Positions 22,625 to 34,390 of a stretch of DNA of 64,000 nt are shown here, piece after piece (the stretch's first letter is position 1; each line of letters starts with the position of its first letter). The translations under genes were made by a program, and so were the position numbers. The notes below the pieces were generated by a model, which saw only the letters and a list, made by a program, of their open reading frames with translations, had not been told where the DNA came from and searched no databases. Source of the stretch: Ovis canadensis (taxonomy: Eukaryota > Chordata > Mammalia > Artiodactyla > Bovidae); the NCBI RefSeq assembly GCF_042477335.2, contig NC_091250.1, forward strand, positions 133,769,384 through 133,833,383. Direction: 5' to 3'.

Positions 22625-25600
22625 CTACGGGAGAAACCGAGGAGGGCAGGGAGGGGACTGTCAGGGCGCGGGCATCCTACAACCCAGCTGGTGCGCATGG
22701 GCGGGGCGGGACCCCGGGGGGCGGGGCGGGACCCCGGGGGGCGGGGCGGGACCCCGGGGGGCGGGGCGGGACCCCGGGGGGCGGGGCGGGACCCCGGGGG
22801 GCGGGGCGGGACCCCGGGGGCGGGGCGGGACCCCGGGGGGCGGGGCGGGACCCCGGGGGGCGGGGCGGGACCCCGGGGGCGGGGCGGGACCCCGGGGGCG
22901 GGGCGGGACCCCGGGGGGCGGGGCGGGACCCCGGGGGGCGGGGCGGGACCCCGGGGGGCGGGGCGGGGCGCACTTACCGGGCAGCACCGTCAGGAAGGCG
23001 CTGCGGAAGCTGTAGCCCATGGTGTTGGCTCCCAGGCAGATGTACATGCCCGCGTCATCCTGGCGCGCACGCGTGATGAGCAGCTTGTTGAGGTAGGAGC
23101 CGTCGGGCCGCGACCACACGTCGCCGGTGGGCAGCACCACGAACTTCTGGCCGCCCACGTCGATGGTGGAGTTGTAGCGGCCTTCGGCGCCGTACTCCAC
23201 GCGCTTCAGCCACTGGATCACCGGCTTCACGTCGCTGCGCACTTTGCACTGGAAGGATGTCGTGCCCCCGAAGTCCACCGTCGTGTTCACGGGGTGCGTG
23301 CCCGTGAGCACAGGCTTGGAGCGCGTCCGCTCTGCGCAGGGACAAGCGTTGGGCGCGGCCCCAGGGCTGCAGCCCACCCTCAGCCCTCGCCCCACCCACG
23401 CCCCCGCCCGAACTCACGGATCACGTCCACCTTGTAGGTGGCGTTGATGGCGCCTGCGCGGTTCGACACGCGGCACGTGTACTTGCCACTGTCCTCCGGG
23501 CGCAGGTTCTTCAGGCTCAGCGTCCACTTCTTCCTTCTGTGCTCGCCCGCCTCCGGGCGGGTCAAGGCCTGGTCATCCTTCATCCACGTGATATCGGGCC
23601 GCGGGTGCCCGCTGGCCACGCACTTGAGCCGCACGGAGCTGCCCACGGGCCGCGCAATCACACGGCGCCTCATCTTGGAGGGCTGCGTGAAGCGGGGCCG
23701 CGCTGCAGAGGGAGGGAGGCATGGAGATCAGAGGGCCAGGCGGGGTTGGGGGAGCGGTGAGGCCCAGCCCCCAGCCCACCTGACGCCCCTCTGCTCACCC
23801 CACTGCTTGCCGGCTGGATCTTCCTGGCCCCCAGAGGAGCTGTCGTGCCCTGGGCTCTCCCTTCCTGGACTGGTGTCATCTGGGGGGGTGGGCACGTGAG
23901 AGGGGCCTCAGTAGCCCCTGTGAGACCCCAGCATAGACCCCAGCCCCAGGCCCAGCTTGGAGGCTCCAGCACACCAGCAGGAGACCGTGGATGCATGCCC
24001 GCAGCTCAGAATCCCAGGGACAGCTGGGCGGGAGCCGCCTCCCGGCCCACTGCCTGGGTGCAGGTGACCCCGCCAGGCGTGGGTGGGATAGAGGTCTGGC
24101 TCTCCCACCCTGGCTCCCGGGGGTCTGCAGGGCCTGGGGGCGGTGGGGGCCGGGGCCCGCCAGCAGCTGCAGTAACCCTAGCCCACATCAAGGGGCCGAG
24201 GGCTCGGTGAACTGACATGGCTCGCATACCGCCTGGTCATCCTCCCCTTTGAAAGGACGTGGTGGGGGACACCCACAGTATTCCCATTCCACAGTCCAGA
24301 GGGAACCTGGGGCGGGGGGTGCGCGGGGAATGCTGAGGAATGCCCCCTCCCCGGGACAGCCGCTGCCTCCAGGGCCCAGGACCAAGGCCCAGCTCTCGGA
24401 CCCCACCCCGGAACCCAGCGGCAGGGCGTGTGGGTCGGGCTCCTCCTTTGTGCTGCTCCGGCGCCCGTGGGGGAGGGCCAGGCCAGCGCCTGGTACCAGC
24501 GAGTGAAGGGCGTGTTGCTGGGGCGCCGCCCAGTCCCCAAGCCCAGGCCCCCGGAGGCAGAGGAGAACACAAGGCCCTTGCTTCCCAGCGGCCCCTCTGA
24601 ACTCAGAAACCTGAGCCTCAAAGTCACGGCCGACGCCAAGGCTACCGGCCGGCCTGGCCCACCAGGCTGCACTTCGGTTCAAGCTGGGGCCCCCCACCCA
24701 CTCCTGCCGTCTCCCAGCCAGCCCTGGCCCCTCAAGCTGGCAGAACTTTGGCGGAGAAGAAGCTAGGAGGAAAGGGCCCCCCCGAGGTACAGCCTGAGGA
24801 GGCAGCCCGGGCTGGCGGGCGTCCTGGACTCAGAGGCAGCCAGCGGGACCCCAGGGTCCTGAGGGGCAGTGGGCAAGTTCAGGCAGGACAGGGGGTGGCG
24901 GTGGGCACTCAGGGAAGCGCTGCCTCCCTGCCGGCGCAAGACCCTGCCCCAACACTGACCCATCACTATGAGCGTGTAGTTGACGCTGAGGCTCCCGAAG
25001 CCGTTGGTGGCTTTGCACACATAGGCACCAGCATCCTCTGGTTCCACTTCCTTCACCTTCAGCCCTTGGGGCAGCACACGGAAGCGGCTCCAGCCGCCGT
25101 GGATCGTCCGGCCGTCCTTGGTCCACATGGTCAGTGGTGGCGGGTCCCCCTCCACGGGGCACTGCAGCCGAACCGTGCGTCCTAGCCGGGCCACCTGCCT
25201 CGGGACCACCTTGTCCGCCATCCTCGGGGGCCCTGTGGGGGTCAGAGGGCTCCGTCAGGGAGGAGGGAACTGGCAGCGGGTCGGTCAGGGCAAAGGCAGT
25301 GTGGGCACTGGGAGCTGGCTGGAGGGCTGTCCCTGCCAGGAGCCCACCCAGACCACAGGGGCCCCTGCGCGCTCTCGCACAGGGGCCGGAACACGGTCCG
25401 GAGGACCGGCTCACCCAGGATGCACGTGCACAGGCCGGAAAGGACAGCCCCTCACGGGCAGGGTGTGCACATGTGAGCGTCTCTGCATCTGTGCCCGTGT
25501 GTGGCTGGGCTACACTGAACCAGGTCTGTCTGCCCGGACAAGAGCCTCCCCGCTGCCAGCCAGGCCACGCCAGGTCACCAAGGCCTTGGGGTCAGAGGGC

Positions 25601-28600
25601 AAGCAGCTGGGCACCCCCACTATGGGTGACCACTCTCTCCCATGGGAGAAGCCAGAGTCCTGGGCTGAGGCCACTGGAGCCCCTGACCGTCCCCGATCCC
25701 CCTGGCCTGGGTCCAGCTTCAGTTCCTCTGGGGTCAAGTGTGGGCACAACGGGGGTGATCCGGTCTATACGGCAACAGGACACGGCTCAGGGGAAGGACG
25801 CCGCGGACACCACAAGGATACGGAGCTACCTCCAGGGGACCCTCAGCCCCCGCCGTGCCCGGGGCCCAGAGCCAGGGCCCGCGTGCAGCTCCAGCACCAC
25901 GGGAAGACCACAGGGGCTTCGGCCCTCTCTCGCGGGCAGCCACCCCGTCCCTCAGGCCAGGAGAGGCAGCCATGAGCACTCAGCTGCCCTTCCCAGGGGC
26001 TTGACTGGGCTTTGCTCCCGGGACTGCAGCCACCAGCCACTGGAAGGTGCCTCCACCCCTCGAGTCCGCCACTCAGGCCAGGAGGGCCGCGGCCGGGTGT
26101 CCTGGCCGCGTGGAGGTGCTGGCCTGGCGCGGCTGCTCTGAGACGCTATCGTTCGGGGCCCAAGGGCGGCGTGTGTTTTCAATAACCAGCGGGTGTTTCT
26201 CCAGCACGGCCAGCTGGTCACACCACTGCTTTGCAACCGGAGGGCTCCTGTGGGTCCCACAGATGCTCCGGTTCCCAGGGCCCTGCAGGGCGTGGACCCC
26301 CCCCGCCCCTGCCTGGGGTGCTGAGGGGGGGTGGCGGCTGTGACCCCGGGGATGGGCAAGCTGACGGCCCCGGGCTCCGCTTCTCTGGGGCCCCAAGTGG
26401 GGAGGCGGTCCCGAGGCTCTGCTTCCAGGGGACCGGGGTGTGAGCGACAGAGATCCTATTCGGGGGGCTGCACCCCCACGAGGCAGCTGCACCGGCCAGC
26501 CAGCCCTCGTGCTTCCCCTGACCATCTCTCCCTAATGACTTCGCAGTCTGCAGGGCCTGCCCCCAGGCACCCACTCAGCTCACAGTGCGGGGGGTGTCAG
26601 GGGCCCCAGACGAGTGGACCCCAGGAAGGCCCAACCAGGCTGCCCAGGGCCCAGGCCTCATTCCCAGGCAGACCCTGTCTACCACCTGTCACCGCCTGAA
26701 ATTCCACCATCCCCAGGGGCCTCCCAGGCTGCAGGACAAAGCGGGTACCCCCAGCCTGTCCCCGGTCCCCCAGGCTGACACCTGGACACAAGGATCACAC
26801 GTGCAGACCCACACGTGTCCACACAGACACGCGCGTGTGCGGAGCCTCCCCGGCGGGGCTCTGCCTGTCCTGACCACAACCTGCAGGGGCCACTGGGCCC
26901 TCGCCAACACCCCCAGACCCTGAGCAGCCGGCCTCAGTGGCAGAGAAGGGGCCCTCCCCATTCCCCAGGAGGCCTTCAGAAGTGGGGGTGGGGCAACTGT
27001 GAGTGGCACGGACGCTGCCCAGGGTCACTGCGGAGAGGAGGGACGGGCTCTGCTGACCGCCAATGGGCCGGAAGTGTGGCCCCGCGAGCCGACCTGAGCG
27101 GAGGGGGACGAGGCAGTGCCCGCGGAGCCAGCCGCATCCCAAAGCAAACAGCCCCTCCCGCGCGGCTGCCCCGCCCCCACCTGTGCTCCGCCTGGCCAGC
27201 CTCTGCAGAGACCCCCGCAGGCTCACAGGCGGGAGGCCCGGCCCCCCAGACTCCTAGGGGTTTTGGCTGCCAGCACGGCTGCGGCAGCCCTATATTTAGC
27301 CCAGGAAACACAAGCCCCGTTGTTCCACCTGGACGGGGCATCCCGACGCTTTGCCATGGAAACTGAGGCTCGCCTGGGGACCTGGGGCCCCTGCAGGGCC
27401 TGGTGGTGTGGGGGTGCCTAGGGGGATAGCCTCTCAGCTCCCGGCAGGCCCTCTGCCCAGCTGCCGCCCCTCCCTAGAGCGCAGCCTCCAGGAAGCCCCA
27501 AACTAGCACCTCCCCAGAGCCACAGTGCGGGGAGGTTTGGGGCACAGGCAAGGTGCAAAGAGGGTGTGGAGGCGGCAGGCTGTGCAGGGTCTCACCCAGG
27601 ATGCAGGCTGAGCATCGTGGGCGTGGGCAAAGGGGGCAGAGCCCCTCCCTCCTCCCCTCCCTCCTCCTTGCCAGGCTCTGCAGCTGCTCCAGCGTTCAGC
27701 TGCCAAGTCCGTAGGACTCTGCGACCCCATGGACTGCAGGCCGCCAGGCTCCCCTGACCATGGGCTTCTCCAGGCGAGGACGCTGGAGCGGGGTGTCGTG
27801 CCTTCCTCCAGGGGATATCCCAACCTAAGGGTCGAACCTGAGTCTCCTGCATTGCAGGTGGACTCTTCACCCCTGAGCCACTGGGGAACCCGGAGCTGGG
27901 GCCACACGCAGCCGCGATACTGCCCCCAGACGCTGTCCCCCAGACGCACACCCCAACGGGGGTGCAGACCCCCTCCTCTGAGCGCCGGAGACCCCCAGGC
28001 TTGCAGGCCCCCTGCCTGGCTGGGGCTCCATTTCCCCAGGTTTGCTATAACAAGACCCTGCTGCGACCCAGGGCAGAGGTGCTGGGCAGATGGAGAAGGG
28101 ACCCCCCGCTGGAGCCCCCTCAAATCCCCCAAGTCATCATCACAGGGCCCGGGGGCCACCCCGAAGTGCAGCACCCGTGCCTCGCGGCCTCTGCCCCCCT
28201 GGGGCGGGGTGAACTGCCCTGGCCATTCCGCCTGGACCCACACTCCCTGCTCTGTCCACAGTCTGCCAGGGGCCTGGCCATGGGCAGCGGGGGCACTCCA
28301 AGGTCGGCCCTCACCCCTCCCAGGCACCCAGGGTGCTTGGTGGGCCCTGGCCTGCGACTCCAAGCTCCCTTCAAGGCGGGTGAGCCAGACACCGCCCTCC
28401 CCCAAACCCCAGGTGCCAGAGGCCTCAGAGCAGGTGAGGTGATGGAGCCTGAGCCCTCAGCCTGCACGTCAGGGCAGCTCTGTCCCCAGCAAGCCCTGCA
28501 AAGCCCCCAAGTTTCCAGCCTGAGGAACGCTCTGGCCGCGGCAAGGCTGGGGGGCGGTGGATCAAGCCGACCACGGTGGGCCTGGCTACGGGTGGGGGCG

Positions 28601-31600
28601 GCCGGTTGGGAGCTGCCATCGTGCCGTGTGGGACCAGCTAAGCCAGCAGGTGGGGAGGGCGCTGGGCCCCAGAGGTGGACAAACAAGGCCGGCCTGGACG
28701 CCTGCACCAGGCACTAGGCTGTCTAGGGGGTGGGACACATGAGGTGTTCGGCACGGTGGGCGCCAGGCTCTGGGCCCAGCACCCTCCCCAGGGAGGCGAG
28801 GCCCCAGGAGAAGGGCAGGAGCACCCGGGTCGGGGGGTGCACAGGGGAGGACCACCACGTGGCTGCCAGGAGGCGGGCAGACCCCCACCCAGCACCGCTG
28901 CACAGCTGCCCACGCTCACAGGCTCCTGGTCACCAGCTGGCCCGGGGCGGCCCCGGGGGCCGGACCCACGGGATCTGTGGTGGAACTGGTAGGACCCGCA
29001 GGACAGGTGGTTGCCCGAGAAACCAGGCCATTCTGGGCGTGGCAAAGGGACGGCCTGACCCACCGAGCAAGGCGGCGGGAGTGTCCCCGCCACCCGCTGC
29101 CCAGCTGCCCGGCAGAGGAGTGGGCAGCAGGGGGCCCTTCCACTTCCAGTGGAAGCCAGCCTCAGGGCTCCTCTGCCTCACCCTCAGCACCCGCAGGACC
29201 CCGGCCCAGCACCCCCGGACCCCGGCCCAGCACCCCCGGACCCCGGCCCAGCACCCCCGGACCCCGGCTCAGCACCCCCGGGACCCTGGCTGGGGGCCCA
29301 GAGCATCACCCCGATGGTGCCACATCCCTGGGGGCGCCCATGGGAACTGCCAGTGGGGGACGGTGATTGGAAAGCACCCAGCCTGCCCAGGGGCACAGCT
29401 GAGCACTGGGCAGCCCTCGCGCAGTGCCAAGGTCTCACTGGGTCCACAGACTCAGTGCCGACCCTCCCGCAAACCTGCCAGTGCCTGCCCCCCACCGCCA
29501 CCTCACAGACGCGCTCCCAGCTGTCAGAGGGCGGAGAGGGCCCTTGTCCACCGGGGCCTCCCACACCTGCCATGCTGGATGCAGCGGACAGGGTAACGTG
29601 CTTCGGGGCCCAGACCACCCCAGGGGCAGTCACCTAGGAGGTGAGAGGACCCTTCCTGAGCCTGGAGCCCCCTGGCGTTCAGGGCCAATGCAGGGTCTCC
29701 AGGCTACAGCCGCAGACGACCAACCCCCAGCAGCCGGCCTGGTCCCACATCCGCTCCACTGAGCCCTGAGCGGCTTCTCCTGGACAGGCCTGAGGCCCTG
29801 AGGCCCGAGTACCCAGACTGGGCACCCCCAGGCCCCAGAGGCTGTGGGGTGGGCCACCGGACTCTCAGGGTGAGCTCTGGGACCAGCCCCACAGTGCAGC
29901 CAGGACCCAGACTGGCTGCCGCGCAGGCGGGGGGCAACCCTGGACACGAGGGCGCCTGGGGGCAGCGTCACGGGAGCCGGGGCCTCCCTCCTCCCTGCCG
30001 GCTCCACAGGGCCCGTTATCCAGCACACAGCTTGTGAAAATCTCTCACAAAATAAACTCCCCGGCAGGAAGAAGAGGAGTTGTGTTTCCTGCCAAGATGG
30101 GAAACCCTGGGGTTCGGCAGCCCTGAGGCTGGGGCAACTCCCTGCCCTGCCTCCGGCTTGGGGACAGCTCCAGAAGCACCCCCCCCCCCGGGCCAGTCTG
30201 CTCGGTGTGGGCATGTGCCCCCCCACCCCAGCATGCCACCTCCAGACCCTGCCCCAGCCACTCAGCAGGGCACAGGGTGGGAACAGAGGCCCCAGTGGAC
30301 CACCCCCCAGACGCTCCCCTCGGCCGACCAGCCCAGCCCTTCCCCACCCGAGGGCCCTACCCTGCTAGGCCGAGGCACTGTGCCCACCCTGGCCATGGTG
30401 GGCTGCCCACCTCTGCCCACGACACTCCCGCCGCTGGAGGCCTTCCTTGCCTCACCTGACCGGGACCACCTCTCCTTCCAGGCCCATCCCACCTGGTCCT
30501 GTGAAATCCGAGCCTCTCCAGGGAACCCAGGGCTGCGAAACCCACAGGACACAGGACGGTGGCCCCTGCTCGCCTTGGGCCCTGAGAGAAGGCAGGCTGT
30601 GCTTACTGGAGCACCCGGGACCACCGCTAGGAAGAGTGGGGGGCCGCACCAGACAGGCGTCCATGGGGTGGGCACCCCTTCCTTCCGCGTGCTGACCTGC
30701 TCACTGAGGCTGTCCCCTGGACACACCAGGCTGTGGTCACCCGTGGAGGCATAGAACGGGGCAAAGCAGGCCAAGATGGGCTGCCTCCGCTCACCTCCCC
30801 CGCACGTCCGTGGGGCCTGGGCTGCCCAGCCGACCCAGAGGCTGGGGCTGCTACTGGAGAAAACCAGCAACTCCCTCGTTAGGGCTGCCGCAGAGCCAGG
30901 AGGACTTGGGGGCCCATTGATCCTGACGCACTGGAGACGGAGCCTGGTAGGCAGCAATTCCAGGTCCAGCCAAGGGCGACTTTCTTTGCTCCCTCTTCCC
31001 CACAGAGTGGGCAGTGGTTTATTTTCCTTTCCAGGAGTGGGGCCCAAGACAAGACATAAGCGGGCCGCTGACCTAGGTCCACCTTGCAGAGCCTGGGCCG
31101 GGCTCCGGTGAGTCCACCTCGGCCCGGCCACGCACTGGCCAATGCTGCCTGCAGGGGCCTGGGGGGCAAGGAGGTGGCCCCTTGCAGCCCGGTCAGAGGC
31201 TGAGGTCCACCAGCACGCACATCACAGCCTTTCTGACAGCCGCACGCCTCCCTGTGGACTCACATGCCCTGGCAGAGCCTTCCACCACAGCCCCCAGGCA
31301 AGTTGGCCTGAAGTCTGTCCCATCCCACAGGCAGAAGGTGGCCGGGCATGCGCTGGCCAGGTCCAGGGGAGGGAGAGGGGCCTCCAGGGCCAGCTGCTCA
31401 GAGACCGTCCACTGCACCACCCTCAGAAAAGTCCAGAGGTGGCACTTCCCAGAAAGCCCTGAAATGACTCTTTTCAAAGTAAATTGTAGAAGGCACTTCA
31501 TTCGGAGCCTCTTGAATTCCCACTGTGAGAAATAAAGTGGAAACGGAGAAAGCCAAATTCTGTTTTCAAATTTGAAAATAAAAAAAGCTTAAGACTTAAC

Positions 31601-33435
31601 CCACCAAGATTGTGAAACTTTAGGAAAAGGGGAACCTTAAAAATACTGAGTCTAGAAATGTACTGATTCCAGAAACTGTGACACCACGGGGGAAGCGGCT
31701 TCAGAAAGCCACCCAAACTCTCTCTGCGCCGGTTTGCCTGCCTGAAGAGGGTCCACACGCAGCCTGTTCACGCGCCAAGTGGGAAGGGCCTGAGACAACT
31801 CTACCCTCCAGTCCAGGCCTGGAGGACAAGCCAACACGACCCAGGAAGAGCACCCCCACCAGGAACCACAGAGGCCCCTGCTTGCCCTTGGAAAGCGGCT
31901 CCCACCTCCCTGCGGCCGCCAGGGCCCCCACCATGCAGCCCAAGGCCTCAGCCAAAGGGCACTGAGCGGGGTGTGGCCCCTGCTGCCTACGGCCGTCCAC
32001 GGCCCACTGCCACCCGCCCCTCCACTTCAGGCTCCAGCCAGTGGCCAGGTCAGGCCAGTGGCCTCCTGAGCCTCCCTAGCCAAGCGGCCAGAGGACAGGC
32101 AGGTTCAGGGATGGCGGAGTCCAAGCAGATGAAAGAGAAATTGGAGGCTGAGCTGCTGGCCCCAGCGGTGGGGAGCCTTGCTGGGCATGACCCAAGTGTC
32201 CGCAGCACCCTGGGCACTGCCATCTCGGCCACGCCTGGGCAGCCCCCACCCTCAAGCGAGCCAGCCAGTCCCCGGCAGGGCAGGCGGGGGGGGTACCGTG
32301 GCATGAGGCCCACCTGGGCCGCCGCCCGCCACCCCACACCCGAATGCAGCCATATAAGGCCAGCCTGGGCTCGGTGCGCCTGCGGGACAGCGGCGGGGGC
32401 GGGGTGCGACGTCTCAGAGGACTGGTGGACAGGGCAAGGGCGATCCTGAGTGGTCAACACCCCCACAGGGCTGGCCTCGCCGCAGGTCCCGCCTCGCTGA
32501 AGGAGGCCAGCGCGGAACATGGCGGTGGGAGGCCACGGGCACGCATCACCCATCGCCCATCAGCCAAGGACGCCCCTTGCTGGGGCAGGGCTCCCTCCAG
32601 GGGTATCTGAGGCCGCCCTCCTGCACAGAAAGTGTGTGAGCCCGCGTCCAGGCCCCGCTGTGGCACACACGCCACGCTGAGGGACGCACTGTGTGCCTGA
32701 ACGAGGTAGCCTCAGCGTCTGCTTTAAGACAGGCCCCAACTCCCCACCCCGTGTGCTGGGTCCTCAGTCCCCTGGCCCCAACCTTGCACCTTCTTGGAGA
32801 CGGGCAGGCCTAGTGCACTGGTCTGGGTCGTTAGGCCCACATGCCAAGAAGGTCCCCACTGTCCCCACACCCGGCGCTGGCCACCAGGGGGTTTCTGTAG
32901 GTTTTCAGGGGCCTAACTGGGTCCACTGTGGCCAAACTGCCCACTGCCCAGGAATCCTCCACCAGCGGCTGCCCTCAGCTGCAGCGGTGGGTGGATGTGT
33001 GTGCTCTGAGGGGAACTGGGGCCAGAGCCCAACCTGCCAGCCAGTGTGGGACCCCGTGCCAGAGCTGGGGGAGCCTGCGCAGTGAGACCACCCCGTGGGT
33101 GATCTGGGGGACCTCATGGCGAGAGGGGAGGCCCCGCAGACAGCTGAGGAGCCCTCGGGTGTGGGGCCGACGCGGGAGCTGCCCTGGCCCGTGGGTGAGC
33201 CGGGGGCCCAGTGGGTGAGGGGCCGGGCTGCGCGCGGCCAGCAGGGGCGGGGCGCAGGCACGCGCGCCAGGCGGGCACTGTGGCAGAGTTCAGGGCCGGA
33301 GGGAAAGGGGCGGCGCTGGCGGAGGCCGGGGCGCCGGGCTGGGCGCCAGCACTCACCTCGGGCGGCGGCGGCCGGCGGGAGGGCCCCCAGCAGCAGGAGC
33401 AGCAGCGGCAGCACCGACGCGGGGCTCGGCGTCAT
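22170..33435 (-). CDS. FGFRL1: Fibroblast growth factor receptor-like 1, spliced, 6 coding exons
   Basis: This is a single-pass membrane receptor that binds FGFs and heparin but has a short tail instead of a tyrosine kinase. It acts in cell adhesion and in diaphragm, kidney and cartilage development. Coding exons on the minus strand are 33357-33435, 24960-25232, 23799-23879, 23418-23702, 22978-23331 and 22170-22624. They join at phase 1 throughout into 509 codons including stop (508 residues; human has 504). In order the protein has a leucine-rich signal peptide ([19 protein letters not shown]), Ig1 (about 30-118), an acidic linker, Ig2 (about 146-240), Ig3 (about 245-355), one membrane segment ([16 protein letters not shown]) and a tail. 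The tail holds the tandem KLYPKLYTD motif and a Thr-His/Ser-His run ending in CQC. All junctions are GT-AG. Identification rests on near-identity with remembered human FGFRL1 along the whole length. Confidence 0.97.
22700..22970. repeat. GC-rich minisatellite filling FGFRL1 intron 6
   Basis: About 13-14 tandem copies of a 19-20 bp unit, GCGGGGCGGGACCCCGGGGG, with some one-G length variants. It occupies most of the 353-bp intron 22625-22977 and stops a few bases from the splice donor. The G runs on the plus strand can form quadruplexes, and each unit has a CCCCGGGG-type palindrome. Confidence 0.96.
22978..23331 (-). CDS. FGFRL1: FGFRL1 exon encoding Ig domain 3
   Basis: 354 bp, phase 1-1. It covers [19 protein letters not shown] through [15 protein letters not shown] and [16 protein letters not shown] to TVLP. 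The donor GTAAGT opens directly into the GC minisatellite of intron 6. Confidence 0.95.
23418..23702 (-). CDS. FGFRL1: FGFRL1 exon encoding Ig domain 2
   Basis: 285 bp, phase 1-1. It reads [19 protein letters not shown], the Ig cysteines ([22 protein letters not shown]) and ends VDVI. In the family this domain carries the main FGF and heparin contacts. Human-like basic residues KMRRR are kept. Confidence 0.95.
23799..23879 (-). CDS. FGFRL1: FGFRL1 short linker exon
   Basis: 81 bp, 27 codons, encoding the acidic Ser/Gly-rich linker between Ig1 and Ig2 ([19 protein letters not shown], then EDPAGKQW). A clean C-rich acceptor and a GTGAGC donor flank it. The exon is symmetric (phase 1-1), so skipping it would keep the frame. 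Confidence 0.92.
24960..25232 (-). CDS. FGFRL1: FGFRL1 exon encoding Ig domain 1
   Basis: 273 bp, phase 1 at both ends. It reads [19 protein letters not shown] and on through the Ig cysteines (LQCPVEG and [11 protein letters not shown]) to NYTLIVM. The donor is GTCAGT. An internal Met (MADK, at 25221) begins a long open frame, but the upstream signal exon is the proper start. Confidence 0.95.
27290..27331. promoter_or_regulatory. MEF2 site plus E-box in FGFRL1 intron
   Basis: CTATATTTAG at 27290-27299 matches the MEF2 consensus CTA(A/T)4TAG exactly. A CACCTG E-box lies at 27326-27331, 26 bases downstream. The pair sits in a GC-rich setting where a chance A/T core is less likely. Function is inferred only. 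Confidence 0.35.
27690..27893 (-). repeat. Bov-tA SINE
   Basis: The plus strand reads the reverse complement of a ruminant Bov-tA element. It has the segment around GCGACCCCATGGACTG, then CTTCTCCAGG and GGGGATATCC, and last the tRNA-Glu-derived head with its B box read on the minus strand (GGTTCGACC). It lies in FGFRL1 intron 2 in the same orientation as the gene. Confidence 0.85.
29189..29287. repeat. 21-bp tandem repeat, about 4.5 copies
   Basis: A CAGCACCCCCGGACCCCGG-type unit of 21 bp repeated in tandem. Because 21 is a multiple of three it produces repetitive peptide shadows, which are not genes. Confidence 0.9.
31480..31690. other. AT-rich block in FGFRL1 intron, unidentified
   Basis: About 200 bp of markedly A/T-rich DNA within otherwise GC-rich intron, including A runs around 31575-31590. 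I could not match it to a repeat family I know. It could be an old transposon remnant or a conserved non-coding element. Confidence 0.4.
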
Positions 33436-33451
33436 CTCGGCCAGTGCGGAC
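33357..33451 (-). CDS. FGFRL1: FGFRL1 exon with start codon and signal peptide
   Basis: The acceptor (C-rich tract then CAG) ends at 33452. Sixteen 5' UTR bases precede the ATG at 33433-33435. The donor GTGAGT follows base 33357, leaving one base of a split Gly codon. The encoded peptide is a signal sequence ending in a run of alanines. Confidence 0.93.
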
Positions 33452-34035
33452 CTGGGGGGGATTCAGAGGCTGGTCATCTACGTGCGGGTGGGGGGGCGGG
33501 TTTTCCGCCCCGCTCCCCCTCCCCCTGGCCGAGGGCCCCGGAGCAGCCAGCACCCCGGCCCTGGACCGAGGGGGACCGAGGTGCGGGCCGCCCCGCCTTC
33601 CCTGGCGCGCTCCGGGCGGAGGAAGCGGCGGCGGGGGAACCGTGGGTATCAAAGGCAGACAAAGGGTTTACACTAATTACCGACCTCCCCCGCCCCCCCT
33701 CCAAACACCGTCTGGATTCCTGGCGCTTGTAACTCGGGCCCTGCCCGCGGGACACACAACACCGGCGGCCCCGCAGATAATCGCCTGCGCCATTAGCGGA
33801 CAAATTTGCGTTGGGGGGGCCCACGTGGGGTGCAGGGGCGGGGGCGGGGCGCGGGCAGGACCTCGGGCCGGGCGGGAGCCGCGGCGGCGCGTGCCGGTGC
33901 CTGCGGCCCCTCGCCGCGGAGCGGGGACCCGGACGCTCGGCCCCCGCCGCCCCCTCCCGCGGCCCCGGCCCCCGACCCTCCGGAATCGGCCCTCCCAGTC
34001 TGCCCCGGGAATCGGAGGCGCGCGAAGGGGCTCAC

Positions 34036-34330
34036 CTCGGCGGGGCTCGCGGGCGGCGGGGCTCAGGGCCGGGCCCGCGGGGCGCGCTGCGCGGTCATTG
34101 CCGCCCCGGGCGCCGCACCCCGCCGCCCCGCGCCCCCGGGCCCGGCCTCGGGACGGGGCGGCGCTACCTGCGCGCGGGCGGCTCGGGCTGGGGCCGGGGC
34201 GGGGATCGGGGGCCGGGGTCGGGGCGGGGGGCGAGGAGGGTGGCGAGGGCGGTCCGCGGGCCGGGGCCGCGATCCCGGGGCGGCAGGGCGAGGGGCCCGG
34301 GGCGCCACGCCGCGAGGCGTCCTTCCCTGC
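34036..34330 (-). other. FGFRL1: Likely FGFRL1 non-coding first exon(s)
   Basis: A splice acceptor lies directly before the start-codon exon, so at least one upstream non-coding exon must exist. Two donor sites fit on the minus strand: GAG|GTGAGC after base 34036 and CAG|GTAGCG after base 34168. The transcription start cannot be read from sequence, so the upper limit is a guess below the CCAAT cluster. Confidence 0.5.
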
Positions 34331-34390
34331 GGGGCTTTGTCAACTCTCCCGGAGCGAGCGCCGAGCCCGCCGCGCGCCCCGCCCCGACAC

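Larger units (their letters stand above)
25233..33356 (-). other. FGFRL1: FGFRL1 intron between signal-peptide and Ig1 exons
   Basis: An 8.1-kb intron. It contains one Bov-tA SINE (27690-27893), a 21-bp tandem repeat (29189-29287), a MEF2 and E-box pair near 27300, an AT-rich block (31480-31690) and otherwise GC-rich unique DNA. No further coding exon could be supported on either strand. Confidence 0.85.

Noticed and set aside
22613-23437. Plus-strand frame rich in Gly-Arg-Asp-Pro repeats
   Set aside because: Translation of the intron-6 minisatellite and the antisense of FGFRL1 exons.
27690-27893. tRNA-Glu-like sequence
   Set aside because: It is the head of a Bov-tA SINE and not a functional tRNA gene. 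The same applies at 35136-35341 and in the CHR elements.
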